Assembly: GCF_900094795.1 (NCBI RefSeq) | Contig: NZ_FMBC01000017.1 | Span: 25,091 to 89,090 of the forward strand | From: Kosakonia oryziphila | GTDB lineage: Bacteria; Pseudomonadota; Gammaproteobacteria; Enterobacterales; Enterobacteriaceae | Reading direction: 5' to 3' | DNA: 64,000 bases | In this document: positions 1 to 8,961 of the stretch, one piece after another | Position numbering within the stretch: the stretch's first letter is position 1 | How the letters are laid out: every line of letters begins with the position of its first letter | Position numbers and translations under genes: made by a program | Notes under the pieces: model-generated | What the model was told of the DNA's origin: nothing | Databases searched by the model: none | Seen by the model: only the letters and a program-made list of their open reading frames with translations

Positions 1-41
1 GCAGCTGGAAGTATTAGATCAAAAGGGTTGTCAGCTTTCAC
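1..41 (-). CDS. focA: FocA formate channel, N-terminus only (cut by window edge)
   Basis: Reading leftwards from a GTG start at 41, the 13 complete codons give MKADNPFDLILPA, which matches the start of the pentameric formate/formic acid channel FocA of the inner membrane. A purine-rich AGAGAGAG Shine-Dalgarno lies 7-14 nt upstream on the minus strand. In enterobacteria focA is the first gene of focA-pflB, which exports and re-imports formate made by pyruvate formate-lyase in anaerobic growth. Its position downstream of ycaO on the same strand is the K-12 arrangement. Only the cytoplasmic N-terminal tail is in the window, so channel residues cannot be inspected. Confidence 0.9.
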   Translation of the reverse strand, partial: MKADNPFDLILPA

Positions 42-365
42 ACTAACTCTCTCTTTATTTAAGTCGGCGACGAGATACTAACAAAGCATTATGCAAGAGA
101 ATTTGATATGGATCATATCTCGCCTGGCTTATAGGACCGCAAAGTGCATGGTTTTTCAGCAGGTGCGGAGTAACTTGTTGATTATCAAAATAAAAATAAA
201 TTTTAAAAGTTATAAAATGAGTTGATTGTTTTTATGAAGCCTCCGAAAAATCGTTAATTAAAATGGGGTAGTTGCCATAAGAAGTAACAATATTAGTCCG
301 CAGGTAATAATACCATTTACCCATATTTAACTTAATTATTACAACTGACTGGCATTGCAAAAATA
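42..365 (-). promoter_or_regulatory. focA-pflB upstream control region
   Basis: This is an AT-rich stretch without a gene between the ycaO terminator and the focA start. In E. coli the same interval carries several anaerobically induced pfl promoters controlled by FNR, ArcA and IHF. One good FNR-like box is visible (listed separately). A short palindrome TTGATTATCAA lies at 178-188, and the AT-rich tract at 180-230 is a plausible IHF region, though I found no full IHF consensus. Individual promoters are not assigned. Confidence 0.6.
103..116 (-). promoter_or_regulatory. FNR-like box upstream of focA
   Basis: TTGAT-ATGG-ATCAT matches the FNR consensus TTGAT-N4-ATCAA at 9 of 10 fixed bases. 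It sits about 60-75 nt upstream of the focA start, inside the known anaerobic control region of focA-pflB. FNR control of this operon is established in E. coli; that this exact box is used is inferred. Confidence 0.6.
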
Positions 366-394
366 TAAATAAAAAGGGGCAATAAAATTGCCCC
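366..394 (-). terminator. Rho-independent terminator of ycaO
   Basis: A 7-bp perfect stem, GGGGCAA (376-382) and TTGCCCC (388-394), encloses a 5-nt loop. On the minus strand it is followed by five T residues (complement of 371-375). It lies just downstream of the ycaO stop and would separate ycaO from focA. Confidence 0.85.
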
Positions 395-447
395 GTAATA
401 TAGCGTAGACCTGCGATGAAGCCTACATATTGTCGTACTGGTTGTCG

Positions 448-2208
448 TTATTTCGCCCAGAATGCCGCTTTGGCGCGTTGTAACTTTTCGTAAGCCGCTA
501 ACAGTGATTGATGCGCCGGGAATGCCTGCAGGGTACCGTCTGCTGGTTGCAAGCCATAGAACGGCGCTTCACCGCTCAATGCGGCGCTGGCCGCTTCAAC
601 TGTCTGCGCGCCGTACATGCGTACGAATGCATTCAGATATTGCAGCGGTTCGCGATCCTCTTCTTGCGCCAGCAACAGTAGCGTTTGCAGGCAGCGGTAG
701 TAGTTGGCGCGCTCCGCACTGAAGATGGACGCGTTGAATTCCATGGTCCATTCGGTCCAGGTCAGCGCTTGATCCAGATCGCCACCAGCCAGCGCCAGCA
801 TCGCTTTTAACTCACCAATACGCAGGGTATACCAGCCATTCTCTTTACCGGTCGCCAGACCCAGCAGTTCACGAACGCGGGTAAAATCATCATGACCTTC
901 GTCGTCCAGTTGGGCGATAAGATTGAGATACTCCTCTTTATCCCACTCGCTGGCTGGTAGTGACAGGATAGTTTCGCGCAGATGGCTGCCCATGGTGTTA
1001 TTCGCCAGCCATAGATCTTCTGCCGGATAAATATCGGACATGCCCGGCACCAGAATACGGCAGGCGTACACGCCAAGGTGCTCGTAATCGGCGATATAAA
1101 CCTCTTTATCCTCCGCATTGAAGATGGCCATCAGCGTGGCGAACTCTTCTTCGGTGGTTCCTGCGAAACTCCAGTCAACGAACGGATAATCCGCATCCTG
1201 CTTAAACAGATCCCATGAGATCAAACCGCTGGAATCAATGAAGTGAGTTTCCAGGTTAGCGTGTTCAGCCACTTCTTCGTCATCAAAAGTTGGCGGGGTA
1301 AAAACATCGAGATCTTTCAGACCGCGTCCCTGCAACAGCTCGGTGACTGTACGTTCCAGCGCAACGCCAAAATCCGGGTGCGCACCAAAGGAGGCAAAAC
1401 AGGTGCCATTCGCCGGATTAAACAGCACGACGCAGATCACGGGATATTTACCGCCCAGCGAGCCATCGTAGGCAAAAATCGGGAAGCCTTCTGCCTCCAG
1501 TTTAGCAATGGCTTCCACCACGCCAGGGTAGCGGGCCAGCACTTCCTGTGGGATCTCCGGCAGGCTGATACTCTCTGCGATAATACGGTTCTTAATATGG
1601 CGTTCGAACACCTCAGACAGGCCCTGTACGCGGGCTTCGTTGCGGGTGTTACCGGCAGACATGCCGTTGGAAACATACAGGTTGCCGACGATGTTCATCG
1701 GAATATAAACCGTCTGCTCGTCAGACTGGCGGGTAAACGGCAGGGCGCAGATACCGCGTTCATCATTACCGGATTGCAGATCAACCAGCATCCCGGCGGT
1801 CAGCTCGTTCTGTGGATCGTAGAATGCACGCAGACGAGCATCAAGGATCGCCTCAGGCAGAGAGTCATCTTCCGGCAGTGGGAACCACTTTTCGTTCGGG
1901 TAGTGAACGAACGGGCCTTGCGCGATGGCATCACCCAGCCAGAAGTCAGCGAAGAAGTAGTTGGTGGAAAGACGTTCGAAGTATTCGCCCAGTGCAGAGG
2001 CAAGCGCAGCCTTTTTCGTTGCGCCCTTACCGTTGGTGAAGCACAACGCGCACTCTTTATCGCGAATATGCACGGACCAGACGTTTGGTACCGGATTCAG
2101 CCATGAGGCTTCTTCAATGTGAAAACCGAGGTCGGTGAGCTTTTGCTGGAAGCGAGCGATGGAGTCTTCCAGTGCGGCGTCTTTGCCGGGAATAAATGTT
2201 TGAGTCAT
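448..2208 (-). CDS. ycaO: YcaO, ATP-dependent protein required for ribosomal S12 methylthiolation
   Basis: The product is 586 aa, founding member of the YcaO family. These proteins bind ATP and, in other systems, activate peptide backbone amides (cyclodehydration, thioamidation). The E. coli member is a stand-alone housekeeping protein linked to RimO-dependent beta-methylthiolation of ribosomal protein S12. The ATP/Mg ligands of the family are visible: the ExxE pair E75/E78 within GEYFERL and a second ExxE near residue 200 (E199/E202). The C-terminal third is a helical TPR-like region, and the PxPxP tail of azoline-forming YcaOs is absent. The reading frame stays open 53 codons further upstream, but the start at 2208 (MTQTFIPGKD) gives the family length. 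It is divergent from ycaP and no natural-product genes are nearby. Confidence 0.95.
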   Translation of the reverse strand: MTQTFIPGKDAALEDSIARFQQKLTDLGFHIEEASWLNPVPNVWSVHIRDKECALCFTNGKGATKKAALASALGEYFERLSTNYFFADFWLGDAIAQGPFVHYPNEKWFPLPEDDSLPEAILDARLRAFYDPQNELTAGMLVDLQSGNDERGICALPFTRQSDEQTVYIPMNIVGNLYVSNGMSAGNTRNEARVQGLSEVFERHIKNRIIAESISLPEIPQEVLARYPGVVEAIAKLEAEGFPIFAYDGSLGGKYPVICVVLFNPANGTCFASFGAHPDFGVALERTVTELLQGRGLKDLDVFTPPTFDDEEVAEHANLETHFIDSSGLISWDLFKQDADYPFVDWSFAGTTEEEFATLMAIFNAEDKEVYIADYEHLGVYACRILVPGMSDIYPAEDLWLANNTMGSHLRETILSLPASEWDKEEYLNLIAQLDDEGHDDFTRVRELLGLATGKENGWYTLRIGELKAMLALAGGDLDQALTWTEWTMEFNASIFSAERANYYRCLQTLLLLAQEEDREPLQYLNAFVRMYGAQTVEAASAALSGEAPFYGLQPADGTLQAFPAHQSLLAAYEKLQRAKAAFWAK

Positions 2209-2346
2209 GGCGGTCACTTTTTTCGTACGTAAAGCGCGCAATGATACGGGTTTTGCGTGACTGGCGCTATCTTCCGCATCTGCCCGGCGAAAATAAAACA
2301 GCGGTCTATGCTTAGGGAGAATAACCGACTGTTCACGGATGGAAAA

Positions 2347-3039
2347 ATGAAAGCATTCGACCTTCATCGCATGGCCCTGGATAAAGTTCCCTTCGAATTT
2401 TTGTGGGAAGTGGCACTACGTAGCCTCTATACCTTCGTTTTAGTCTTTTTATTTCTCAAGATCACTGGCAGGCGTGGCGTACGGCAAATGTCGTTGTTTG
2501 AAGTCCTTATTATCCTGACGCTGGGCTCAGCAGCGGGAGATGTGGCCTTTTATGACAACGTTCCAATGCTACCCGTGCTGGTGGTTTTTATTACGCTGGC
2601 AGTGCTTTACCGTCTGGTGATGTGGCTGATGTCGCACAGCGAAAAGCTGGAAGATCTGCTGGAAGGTAAACCGGTTGTTATTGTTGAGAACGGTGAGCTG
2701 GCATGGGAGAAATTGCATGAAGAGAACATGACTGAATTTGAGTTTTTCATGGAATTGCGCGGCCACGGTATAGAGCATCTTGGGCAGATTCGGCTGGCTA
2801 TCATGGAAACCAATGGCCAAATCAGCGTCTACTACTTCCCCAACAAGGAGGTTAAACCTGGGCTTTGTATTCTGCCAGAAGGGTGCAGTGAGCGGTATAC
2901 CTCAGTGCCTGAATCGGGCGACTACGTTTGCGTACGTTGCAGTAAAATTGTCACTTTGCAGGCAGGCGAAAAGCGATCCTGCGCGCGCTGTGCAAATCCG
3001 GAATGGTCGAAGGCCAGTCGGGCAATTCGAGTGACATAA
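2347..3039 (+). CDS. ycaP: YcaP, DUF421 inner membrane protein
   Basis: The product is 230 aa, DUF421/YetF-like, of unknown function. The N-terminus holds about three hydrophobic segments (roughly residues 20-40, 48-62 and 68-88) with the conserved KITGRRGVRQMS loop between the first two. A soluble domain follows. The C-terminus carries two CxxC pairs (C195/C198 and C212/C215) that look like a small zinc ribbon; this tail is part of the enterobacterial YcaP. I chose the ATG at 2347 over the open frame from 2257 because it gives the known 230-aa length and begins MKAFDLHRM. It is transcribed away from ycaO and towards serC. Confidence 0.92.
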   Translation: MKAFDLHRMALDKVPFEFLWEVALRSLYTFVLVFLFLKITGRRGVRQMSLFEVLIILTLGSAAGDVAFYDNVPMLPVLVVFITLAVLYRLVMWLMSHSEKLEDLLEGKPVVIVENGELAWEKLHEENMTEFEFFMELRGHGIEHLGQIRLAIMETNGQISVYYFPNKEVKPGLCILPEGCSERYTSVPESGDYVCVRCSKIVTLQAGEKRSCARCANPEWSKASRAIRVT

Positions 3040-3082
3040 CAGGTTTTTTATCGGGCACGGCTTGGCTGTGCAAAACATTCTG

Positions 3083-3104
3083 CTATGTGACTGAGTGCAC
3101 ATTT
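3083..3104 (+). promoter_or_regulatory. CRP-like site upstream of serC
   Basis: TGTGA-CTGAGT-GCACA (core 3086-3101) matches the CRP consensus TGTGA-N6-TCACA at 9 of 10 bases, about 100 nt before the serC start. Repression of serC-aroA by cAMP-CRP is known in E. coli, which supports the call. Binding is inferred from sequence only. Confidence 0.6.
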
Positions 3105-3201
3105 CCCCCTGCGCGGCTATTACCCATTGCGGCGCGTGACGCGCAATGATAAAACCGATGTCACAGGAATAACTTATTGCTTTTTAGCGTGGTGAGGGGA
3201 A

Positions 3202-4290
3202 ATGACTCAGGTCTTCAATTTTAGTTCTGGCCCGGCAGTATTACCGGCGGATGTGCTCAAACAGGCGCAACAGGAATTGTGCGACTGGCAAGGTCTTGGC
3301 ACTTCGGTGATGGAAATTAGCCATCGTAGTAAAGAGTTTATCCATGTGGCTGAAGAGGCGGAGAAGGACTTTCGTGATCTGCTGAACATCCCCTCCAACT
3401 ATAAGGTTTTGTTCTGTCACGGCGGCGGTCGCGGTCAGTTTGCTGGCGTTCCGCTCAATTTGCTGGGTGATAAAACAACCGCTGATTATGTTGATGCCGG
3501 TTACTGGGCGGCGAGTGCGGTTAAAGAAGCGAAAAAATACTGCATTCCGCACGTTATTGACGCGAAAATCACTGTTGATGGCCTGCGTGCTGTTAAGCCG
3601 ATGAGCGAATGGCAACTCAGTAATAACGCGGCTTACCTCCACTACTGCCCGAACGAAACGATTGATGGTATCGCGATCGATGAAACACCTGCGTTCGCCA
3701 ATGATGTGGTAGTAACGGCCGATTTCTCCTCAACCATCCTTTCGCGCGAAATTGATGTCAGCCGTTTTGGTGTGATTTATGCGGGCGCGCAGAAAAATAT
3801 CGGTCCGGCAGGATTAACGCTGGTGATCGTACGTGAAGATCTGCTGGGCAAAGCTCATGTCGCCTGTCCGTCTATCCTCGATTACAGCGTGCTGAATGAA
3901 AACGACTCTATGTTCAACACGCCGCCGACTTTTGCCTGGTACCTCTCAGGGTTGGTGTTTAAATGGCTGAAAAAACAGGGTGGCGTCGCCGCAATGGAGA
4001 AAGTCAACCAGCAAAAAAGCGAACTGTTGTATGGCGTAATCGACCACAGCGACTTTTATCGCAACGATGTGGCGAAGTCTAACCGTTCGCGCATGAACAT
4101 TCCGTTCCAGTTGGCGGACAGCGAACTGGACAAACTCTTCCTTGAAGAGTCATTCGCTGCGGGTCTGCACGCTCTGAAGGGCCACCGTGTCGTTGGCGGT
4201 ATGCGCGCCTCAATTTATAATGCGATGCCACTGGCTGGCGTACAGGCGCTGACCGACTTTATGGTCGATTTCGAACGTCGCCACGGTTAA
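3202..4290 (+). CDS. serC: Phosphoserine/phosphohydroxythreonine aminotransferase
   Basis: The product is 362 aa, a cytosolic PLP enzyme. It transaminates 3-phosphohydroxypyruvate with glutamate to phosphoserine (serine synthesis) and 3-hydroxy-4-phosphohydroxy-2-oxobutanoate in pyridoxal 5'-phosphate synthesis. The PLP Schiff-base lysine is K198 in [10 protein letters not shown], and the phosphate-binding HGGGRGQF lies at 73-80. Length equals the K-12 enzyme. GAGGGGAA precedes the ATG by a few bases. It forms the classic serC-aroA operon, supplying two separate pathways from one promoter; a hairpin between the genes can reduce aroA transcription. Confidence 0.98.
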   Translation: MTQVFNFSSGPAVLPADVLKQAQQELCDWQGLGTSVMEISHRSKEFIHVAEEAEKDFRDLLNIPSNYKVLFCHGGGRGQFAGVPLNLLGDKTTADYVDAGYWAASAVKEAKKYCIPHVIDAKITVDGLRAVKPMSEWQLSNNAAYLHYCPNETIDGIAIDETPAFANDVVVTADFSSTILSREIDVSRFGVIYAGAQKNIGPAGLTLVIVREDLLGKAHVACPSILDYSVLNENDSMFNTPPTFAWYLSGLVFKWLKKQGGVAAMEKVNQQKSELLYGVIDHSDFYRNDVAKSNRSRMNIPFQLADSELDKLFLEESFAAGLHALKGHRVVGGMRASIYNAMPLAGVQALTDFMVDFERRHG

Positions 4291-4307
4291 TTGCCGTAGT
4301 CTGCATT

Positions 4308-4337
4308 CCCCGCAGTCGCACTGCGGGGTTTTATTTT
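4308..4337 (+). terminator. Terminator/attenuator hairpin between serC and aroA
   Basis: CCCCGCAG (4308-4315), a 5-nt loop, CTGCGGGG (4321-4328), then TTTTATTTT: a complete intrinsic terminator inside the operon. Since aroA starts only 21 nt further on with no clear promoter of its own between, it probably acts as a partial terminator that sets the serC:aroA ratio. Confidence 0.85.
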
Positions 4338-4358
4338 GTCTGTTGAGAGTAAAGTTTC

Positions 4359-5642
4359 ATGGAATCCCTGACGTTACAACCCATCGCGCGGGTAGATGGC
4401 ACCATCAATCTGCCTGGTTCGAAAAGTGTCTCAAACCGCGCTTTGTTGCTTGCTGCATTTGCCCGTGGTACTACCGTTCTGACCAATTTGCTGGACAGCG
4501 ACGACGTGCGCCATATGTTGAATGCGCTCAGCGCGCTGGGAGTTCATTACACCTTGTCTGCCGATCGTACCCGTTGTGAAGTGACGGGCATGGGTGGTCC
4601 GTTGCACTCTGCGGAAAAACTGGAGCTGTTTCTTGGCAATGCCGGAACAGCAATGCGCCCTCTGGCTGCGGCACTTTGTCTTGGGGCAAACGACCTGGTG
4701 TTGACCGGTGAACCGCGCATGAAAGAGCGCCCGATTGGACACCTGGTTGACGCGTTGCGTCAGGGGGGAGCGCAAATTGATTACCTCGAGCAGGAAAATT
4801 ATCCTCCTTTGCACCTGCGCGGCGGTTTTACCGGCGGTGACGTGAGCGTGGATGGCAGCGTTTCCAGTCAGTTTCTGACAGCGTTGCTGATGACTGCGCC
4901 ATTGGCGCCGCAGGATACCGTTATCACTATCAAAGGCGATTTGGTCTCTAAACCTTATATCGACATCACGTTGCATCTGATGGAAACCTTTGGCGTGGTG
5001 GTCGAAAATCAGCACTACCAGCGTTTCGTGGTGCGCGGCGGTCAGCAATATCAGTCTCCTGGCCAGTATCTGGTGGAGGGCGATGCATCCTCTGCCTCTT
5101 ATTTTCTGGCAGCAGGTGCGATCAAAGGCGGCACGGTAAAAGTGACCGGGATCGGGCGTAACAGCGTACAGGGTGATATCCGCTTTGCCGACGTACTGGA
5201 AAAAATGGGCGCGACGGTGGTCTGGGGCGATGACTATATTGCTTGCACACGCGGTGAGCTGAACGCTATTGATATGGACATGAATCATATCCCGGATGCG
5301 GCAATGACTATCGCGACGGCTGCACTTTTTGCCAAAGGCACCACTACGCTGCGTAATATTTATAACTGGCGAGTGAAGGAAACAGATCGCCTGTTTGCGA
5401 TGGCGACAGAGTTGCGCAAAGTGGGCGCAACGGTGGAAGAGGGTGAGGATTATATCCGCATCACACCGCCGGGAAAATTACAGTTTGCGGAAATTGGCAC
5501 ATATAATGATCACCGTATGGCGATGTGCTTCTCGCTGGTGGCGCTGTCAGATACGCCAGTCACTATTCTGGATCCGAAATGTACGGCGAAAACCTTCCCC
5601 GACTATTTTGAGCAGTTAGCTCGCATCAGTACGCTCGCGTAA
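4359..5642 (+). CDS. aroA: 5-enolpyruvylshikimate-3-phosphate synthase
   Basis: The product is 427 aa, step six of the shikimate pathway: shikimate-3-phosphate plus PEP gives EPSP. Active-site features are in place: K22-S23 and R27 (GSKSVSNR), the PEP-binding stretch [10 protein letters not shown] at 92-101 with G96, R100 and P101 unchanged as in the class I enzyme, and the basic [10 protein letters not shown] loop around 124. Length matches K-12. It is the second gene of serC-aroA. In K-12 ycaL follows; here cmk follows after only 167 bp. Confidence 0.98.
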   Translation: MESLTLQPIARVDGTINLPGSKSVSNRALLLAAFARGTTVLTNLLDSDDVRHMLNALSALGVHYTLSADRTRCEVTGMGGPLHSAEKLELFLGNAGTAMRPLAAALCLGANDLVLTGEPRMKERPIGHLVDALRQGGAQIDYLEQENYPPLHLRGGFTGGDVSVDGSVSSQFLTALLMTAPLAPQDTVITIKGDLVSKPYIDITLHLMETFGVVVENQHYQRFVVRGGQQYQSPGQYLVEGDASSASYFLAAGAIKGGTVKVTGIGRNSVQGDIRFADVLEKMGATVVWGDDYIACTRGELNAIDMDMNHIPDAAMTIATAALFAKGTTTLRNIYNWRVKETDRLFAMATELRKVGATVEEGEDYIRITPPGKLQFAEIGTYNDHRMAMCFSLVALSDTPVTILDPKCTAKTFPDYFEQLARISTLA

Positions 5643-5654
5643 CCCTCTGTGCTC

Positions 5655-5676
5655 CGGGCTGGTGTAAATCAGCCCG
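5655..5676 (+). terminator. Hairpin after aroA
   Basis: A 7-bp perfect stem, CGGGCTG (5655-5661) and CAGCCCG (5670-5676), with an 8-nt loop lies 13 nt after the aroA stop. There is no clear T tract, so this may be a weak or Rho-assisted terminator or an RNA-stabilising 3' end. Confidence 0.5.
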
Positions 5677-5759
5677 ACCTGCCGAACATTTATTCTACAC
5701 TCAGCTTCAGACCCCTCTGTTATTCGCACGCAGTAGTAACGATTGTGTGCATTGCCGCG

Positions 5760-5765
5760 TATAAT
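5760..5765 (+). promoter_or_regulatory. Putative -10 box for cmk-rpsA
   Basis: A perfect TATAAT lies 45 nt before the cmk start, in the short gap after aroA. No good -35 hexamer is seen at 16-18 nt spacing. The cmk-rpsA unit is known to have several promoters in E. coli, some inside cmk. Confidence 0.45.
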
Positions 5766-5809
5766 GCGCGACGTTTACGTAACGATATGCCTTGATTAAG
5801 GAGAAAAAG

Positions 5810-6493
5810 ATGACGGCAATTGCCCCGGTAATCACCATTGATGGACCAAGCGGTGCGGGAAAAGGCACGCTTTGCAAGGCAATGGCGGAAGCATTGCAAT
5901 GGCATCTGTTGGATTCAGGCGCAATTTATCGTGTGCTGGCACTCGCTGCACTGCATCACCACGTCGATGTAACCTCGGAAGAGGTGCTGGTTCCTCTGGC
6001 AGCGCATCTGGATGTGCGATTTATCTCAACCGACGGAAATCTGGAAGTGATCCTTGAAGGTGAGGATGTGAGCGCTGAAATTCGCACCCAGGACGTGGCA
6101 AATGCAGCATCGCAGGTTGCTGCGTTTCCGCGCGTGCGTGAAGCATTATTACGCCGCCAGCGCGCGTTTCGCGAAGCACCGGGTCTTATCGCCGATGGCC
6201 GTGATATGGGGACGGTCGTTTTCCCCGACGCACCAGTGAAAATTTTCCTTGACGCTTCTTCTGAAGAACGTGCGAATCGTCGTATGCTCCAGTTGCAGGA
6301 GAAAGGCTTTAGTGTTAACTTTGAACGCCTTTTGGCCGAGATCAAGGAACGTGACGATCGCGATCGTAATCGTCCTGTAGCGCCGCTGGTTCCCGCTGCT
6401 GATGCTTTAGTTCTGGATTCAACCAGTTTAAGCATTGAGCAAGTGATTGAGAAAGCGCTACAATATGCACGCCAAAAATTGGCTCTCGCGTAA
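5810..6493 (+). CDS. cmk: Cytidylate kinase
   Basis: The product is 227 aa, a cytosolic nucleoside monophosphate kinase (CMP/dCMP + ATP), mainly recycling CMP from RNA and phospholipid turnover. The P-loop GPSGAGKGT is at 12-20. The CMP-binding insert is around residues 60-100, and the LID region carries the basic [10 protein letters not shown] run. The ATG at 5810 follows AAGGAG; an in-frame ATG six codons upstream would overlap this ribosome site. It is directly upstream of rpsA with the K-12 spacing, and rpsA promoters usually lie partly within cmk. Confidence 0.97.
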   Translation: MTAIAPVITIDGPSGAGKGTLCKAMAEALQWHLLDSGAIYRVLALAALHHHVDVTSEEVLVPLAAHLDVRFISTDGNLEVILEGEDVSAEIRTQDVANAASQVAAFPRVREALLRRQRAFREAPGLIADGRDMGTVVFPDAPVKIFLDASSEERANRRMLQLQEKGFSVNFERLLAEIKERDDRDRNRPVAPLVPAADALVLDSTSLSIEQVIEKALQYARQKLALA

Positions 6494-6506
6494 GCGACCG
6501 AATTCG

Positions 6507-6606
6507 TAGTACCTGCTGCAATGGAATGTGAGCAGGCATGTGAAACAACCCCATCCGGCATGAAGCCAGGTGGACGTTAAATTGAAGAATCCTGAAGATT
6601 ATCAAT
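6507..6606 (+). promoter_or_regulatory. rpsA translational leader (S1 autoregulation site)
   Basis: The bases before rpsA contain no Shine-Dalgarno (the ATG is preceded by GAAGATTATCAAT). They fold into hairpins instead, for example CCTGCT (6512-6517) with AGCAGG (6531-6536). In gamma-proteobacteria this SD-less structured leader is both a strong initiation region and the target of repression by free ribosomal protein S1. The location and the SD-less start fit that mechanism. Confidence 0.7.
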
Positions 6607-8280
6607 ATGACTGAATCTTTTGCTCAACTCTTTGAAGAGTCCCTGAAAGAAATCGAAACCCGCCCGGGTTCTATCGTTCGTGGTGTTGTTGTTGCTATCG
6701 ACAAAGATATTGTACTGGTTGACGCCGGTCTGAAATCTGAGTCTGCCATTCCGGCTGAGCAGTTCAAAAACGCCCAGGGCGAACTGGAAATCCAGGTTGG
6801 TGACGAAGTTGACGTTGCTCTGGATGCAGTAGAAGACGGCTTCGGTGAAACCCTGCTGTCCCGTGAGAAAGCTAAACGTCATGAAGCCTGGATCACGCTG
6901 GAAAAAGCTTACGAAGACGCTGAAACTGTTACCGGTGTTATCAACGGCAAAGTCAAGGGCGGCTTCACTGTTGAGCTGAACGGTATTCGTGCGTTCCTGC
7001 CAGGTTCTCTGGTAGACGTTCGTCCGGTCCGTGACACTCTGCACCTGGAAGGCAAAGAGCTTGAATTCAAAGTAATCAAGCTTGACCAGAAGCGTAACAA
7101 CGTTGTTGTTTCCCGTCGTGCGGTTATCGAATCCGAAAACAGTGCAGAACGCGATCAGCTGCTGGAAAACCTGCAGGAAGGCATGGAAGTTAAAGGTATC
7201 GTTAAGAACCTTACTGACTACGGTGCATTCGTTGACCTGGGCGGCGTTGACGGCCTGCTGCACATCACCGACATGGCATGGAAACGCGTTAAGCATCCGA
7301 GCGAAATCGTAAACGTTGGCGACGAAATCACTGTTAAAGTGCTGAAATTCGACCGCGAACGTACTCGTGTATCTCTGGGCCTGAAACAGTTGGGCGAAGA
7401 TCCGTGGGTAGCTATCGCTAAACGTTACCCGGAAGGTACCAGACTGACTGGCCGCGTGACCAACCTGACCGACTACGGCTGCTTCGTTGAAATCGAAGAA
7501 GGCGTTGAAGGCTTGGTTCACGTTTCCGAAATGGATTGGACCAACAAAAACATCCACCCGTCCAAAGTTGTTAACGTTGGCGATGTAGTGGAAGTTATGG
7601 TTCTGGATATCGACGAAGAACGTCGTCGTATCTCCCTGGGCCTGAAACAGTGCAAATCCAACCCGTGGCAGCAGTTTGCTGAAACCCACAACAAGGGCGA
7701 TCGCGTTGAAGGTAAAATCAAGTCTATCACTGACTTCGGTATCTTCATCGGCCTGGACGGTGGCATCGACGGCCTGGTTCACTTGTCTGACATCTCCTGG
7801 AACGTTGCAGGCGAAGAAGCCGTTCGTGAATACAAAAAAGGCGACGAAATCGCAGCTGTTGTTCTGCAGGTTGACGCAGAGCGTGAGCGTATCTCTCTGG
7901 GCGTTAAACAGCTCGCAGAAGATCCGTTCAATAACTACGTTGCACTGAACAAGAAAGGCGCAATCGTAAACGGTAAAGTCACTGCAGTTGATGCCAAAGG
8001 CGCAACCGTAGAACTGGCTGACGGCGTTGAAGGTTACCTGCGCGCTTCTGAAGCTTCTCGTGATCGTGTAGAAGATGCAACTCTGGTTCTGAATGTTGGT
8101 GATGACGTTGAAGCTAAATTCACCGGCGTTGATCGTAAGAACCGCGTAGTTAGCCTGTCTGTACGTGCGAAAGACGAAGCTGACGAGAAAGATGCTATCG
8201 CTTCTGTTAATAACAAACAGGAAGAAGGCAACTTCTCTAACGCTATGGCTGAAGCTTTCAAAGCAGCTAAAGGCGAATAA
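6607..8280 (+). CDS. rpsA: 30S ribosomal protein S1
   Basis: The product is 557 aa, essentially the K-12 protein. It has six S1 (OB-fold) RNA-binding repeats of about 70-85 aa. The first two bind the ribosome (and phage Q-beta replicase), the later ones bind mRNA upstream of the start codon. Conserved repeat cores such as [35 protein letters not shown] and [18 protein letters not shown] are easy to see, with weaker repeats at each end. Codon usage is strongly biased to a few preferred codons, as expected for a very highly expressed gene; this bias also creates the long spurious open frame on the opposite strand. Confidence 0.99.
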   Translation: MTESFAQLFEESLKEIETRPGSIVRGVVVAIDKDIVLVDAGLKSESAIPAEQFKNAQGELEIQVGDEVDVALDAVEDGFGETLLSREKAKRHEAWITLEKAYEDAETVTGVINGKVKGGFTVELNGIRAFLPGSLVDVRPVRDTLHLEGKELEFKVIKLDQKRNNVVVSRRAVIESENSAERDQLLENLQEGMEVKGIVKNLTDYGAFVDLGGVDGLLHITDMAWKRVKHPSEIVNVGDEITVKVLKFDRERTRVSLGLKQLGEDPWVAIAKRYPEGTRLTGRVTNLTDYGCFVEIEEGVEGLVHVSEMDWTNKNIHPSKVVNVGDVVEVMVLDIDEERRRISLGLKQCKSNPWQQFAETHNKGDRVEGKIKSITDFGIFIGLDGGIDGLVHLSDISWNVAGEEAVREYKKGDEIAAVVLQVDAERERISLGVKQLAEDPFNNYVALNKKGAIVNGKVTAVDAKGATVELADGVEGYLRASEASRDRVEDATLVLNVGDDVEAKFTGVDRKNRVVSLSVRAKDEADEKDAIASVNNKQEEGNFSNAMAEAFKAAKGE

Positions 8281-8393
8281 GATCAAGTATTCGGAGTTAT
8301 TTGTGCGGTAACAGGACGAAAGTCACAGAGTTGCCGTACGAACGACGATGAGTTACTTGACAGATCACAGGATTCGTCCTGTAATCAATGACA

Positions 8394-8420
8394 AAGGGCG
8401 GCTACGGCCGCCCTTGTTAA
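8394..8420 (+). terminator. Terminator hairpin after rpsA
   Basis: A 9-bp perfect stem AAGGGCGGC/GCCGCCCTT (8394-8402, 8407-8415) carries a stable TACG tetraloop and a short GTT tail. A second small hairpin, ACAGGA-TTCG-TCCTGT, lies at 8367-8382. Together they close rpsA before ihfB; the weak T tract may allow read-through. Confidence 0.65.
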
Positions 8421-8462
8421 AGCTATTAAGCGAATATTGCGTTGAAGGAAACCGGAGGAATC

Positions 8463-8747
8463 ATGACCAAGTCAGAATTGATAGAAAGACTTGCAAGCCA
8501 GCAATCGCATATCCCGGCTAAAGCCGTGGAAGATGCTGTAAAAGAAATGCTGGAGCATATGGCCTCTACTCTTGCCCAGGGTGAGCGCATTGAGATCCGC
8601 GGTTTCGGCAGTTTTTCCCTGCACTATCGTGCACCTCGCACCGGGCGTAACCCCAAAACAGGCGATAAAGTGGATCTGGAAGGAAAATACGTTCCGCACT
8701 TTAAGCCGGGTAAAGAATTACGCGACCGCGCCAATATTTATGAGTAA
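8463..8747 (+). CDS. ihfB: Integration host factor beta subunit
   Basis: The product is 94 aa, a DNABII fold. It dimerises with IHF-alpha and bends DNA by about 160 degrees in recombination, replication and transcription. The beta-arm with the intercalating proline (P64, in RTGRNPKTG) and the GFGSF turn at 48-52 are intact. The ATG at 8463 follows CCGGAGGAATC, a good ribosome site; the seven codons further upstream are not used in the family. The last residue is Glu where K-12 has Gly. It lies between rpsA and ycaI as in K-12. Confidence 0.98.
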   Translation: MTKSELIERLASQQSHIPAKAVEDAVKEMLEHMASTLAQGERIEIRGFGSFSLHYRAPRTGRNPKTGDKVDLEGKYVPHFKPGKELRDRANIYE

Positions 8748-8779
8748 TTCTTAGCGAAAAGAAAAGAATTGTATGCGAG

Positions 8780-8810
8780 AAGGCACCTGAAAGGGTGCCT
8801 TTTTCATTTT
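8780..8810 (+). terminator. Rho-independent terminator of ihfB
   Basis: AGGCACC (8781-8787) pairs with GGTGCCT (8794-8800) over a 6-nt loop, followed by TTTTCATTTT. This is a classic intrinsic terminator 33 nt after the ihfB stop. Confidence 0.9.
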
Positions 8811-8961
8811 ATGCTTTTCTTCTCCTGAAGCAGCCTCGCATATTTTTGCTGATGTGATGTAACGCGATAAAAAAACAACAATTCGCGCCGCAAACCTGAA
8901 AACCTACGAAAGAAAAGCAAGCCAGAGCTCCGCATACTTCTGCTCCAACAAGGAGGTATGC

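Noticed and set aside
1243..2106. 287-codon open frame opposite ycaO
   Set aside because: Antisense shadow of ycaO; no family resemblance.
2209..2367. Extended N-terminus of ycaO
   Set aside because: The extra 53 codons overlap the ycaP start region and are not part of the YcaO family.
6577..8286. 569-codon open frame on the minus strand opposite rpsA
   Set aside because: It is a shadow of strongly biased codon use in rpsA. The translation has no known motifs and is rich in Phe, Asn and Gln as expected from complementing preferred codons; no ribosome site or promoter is visible.
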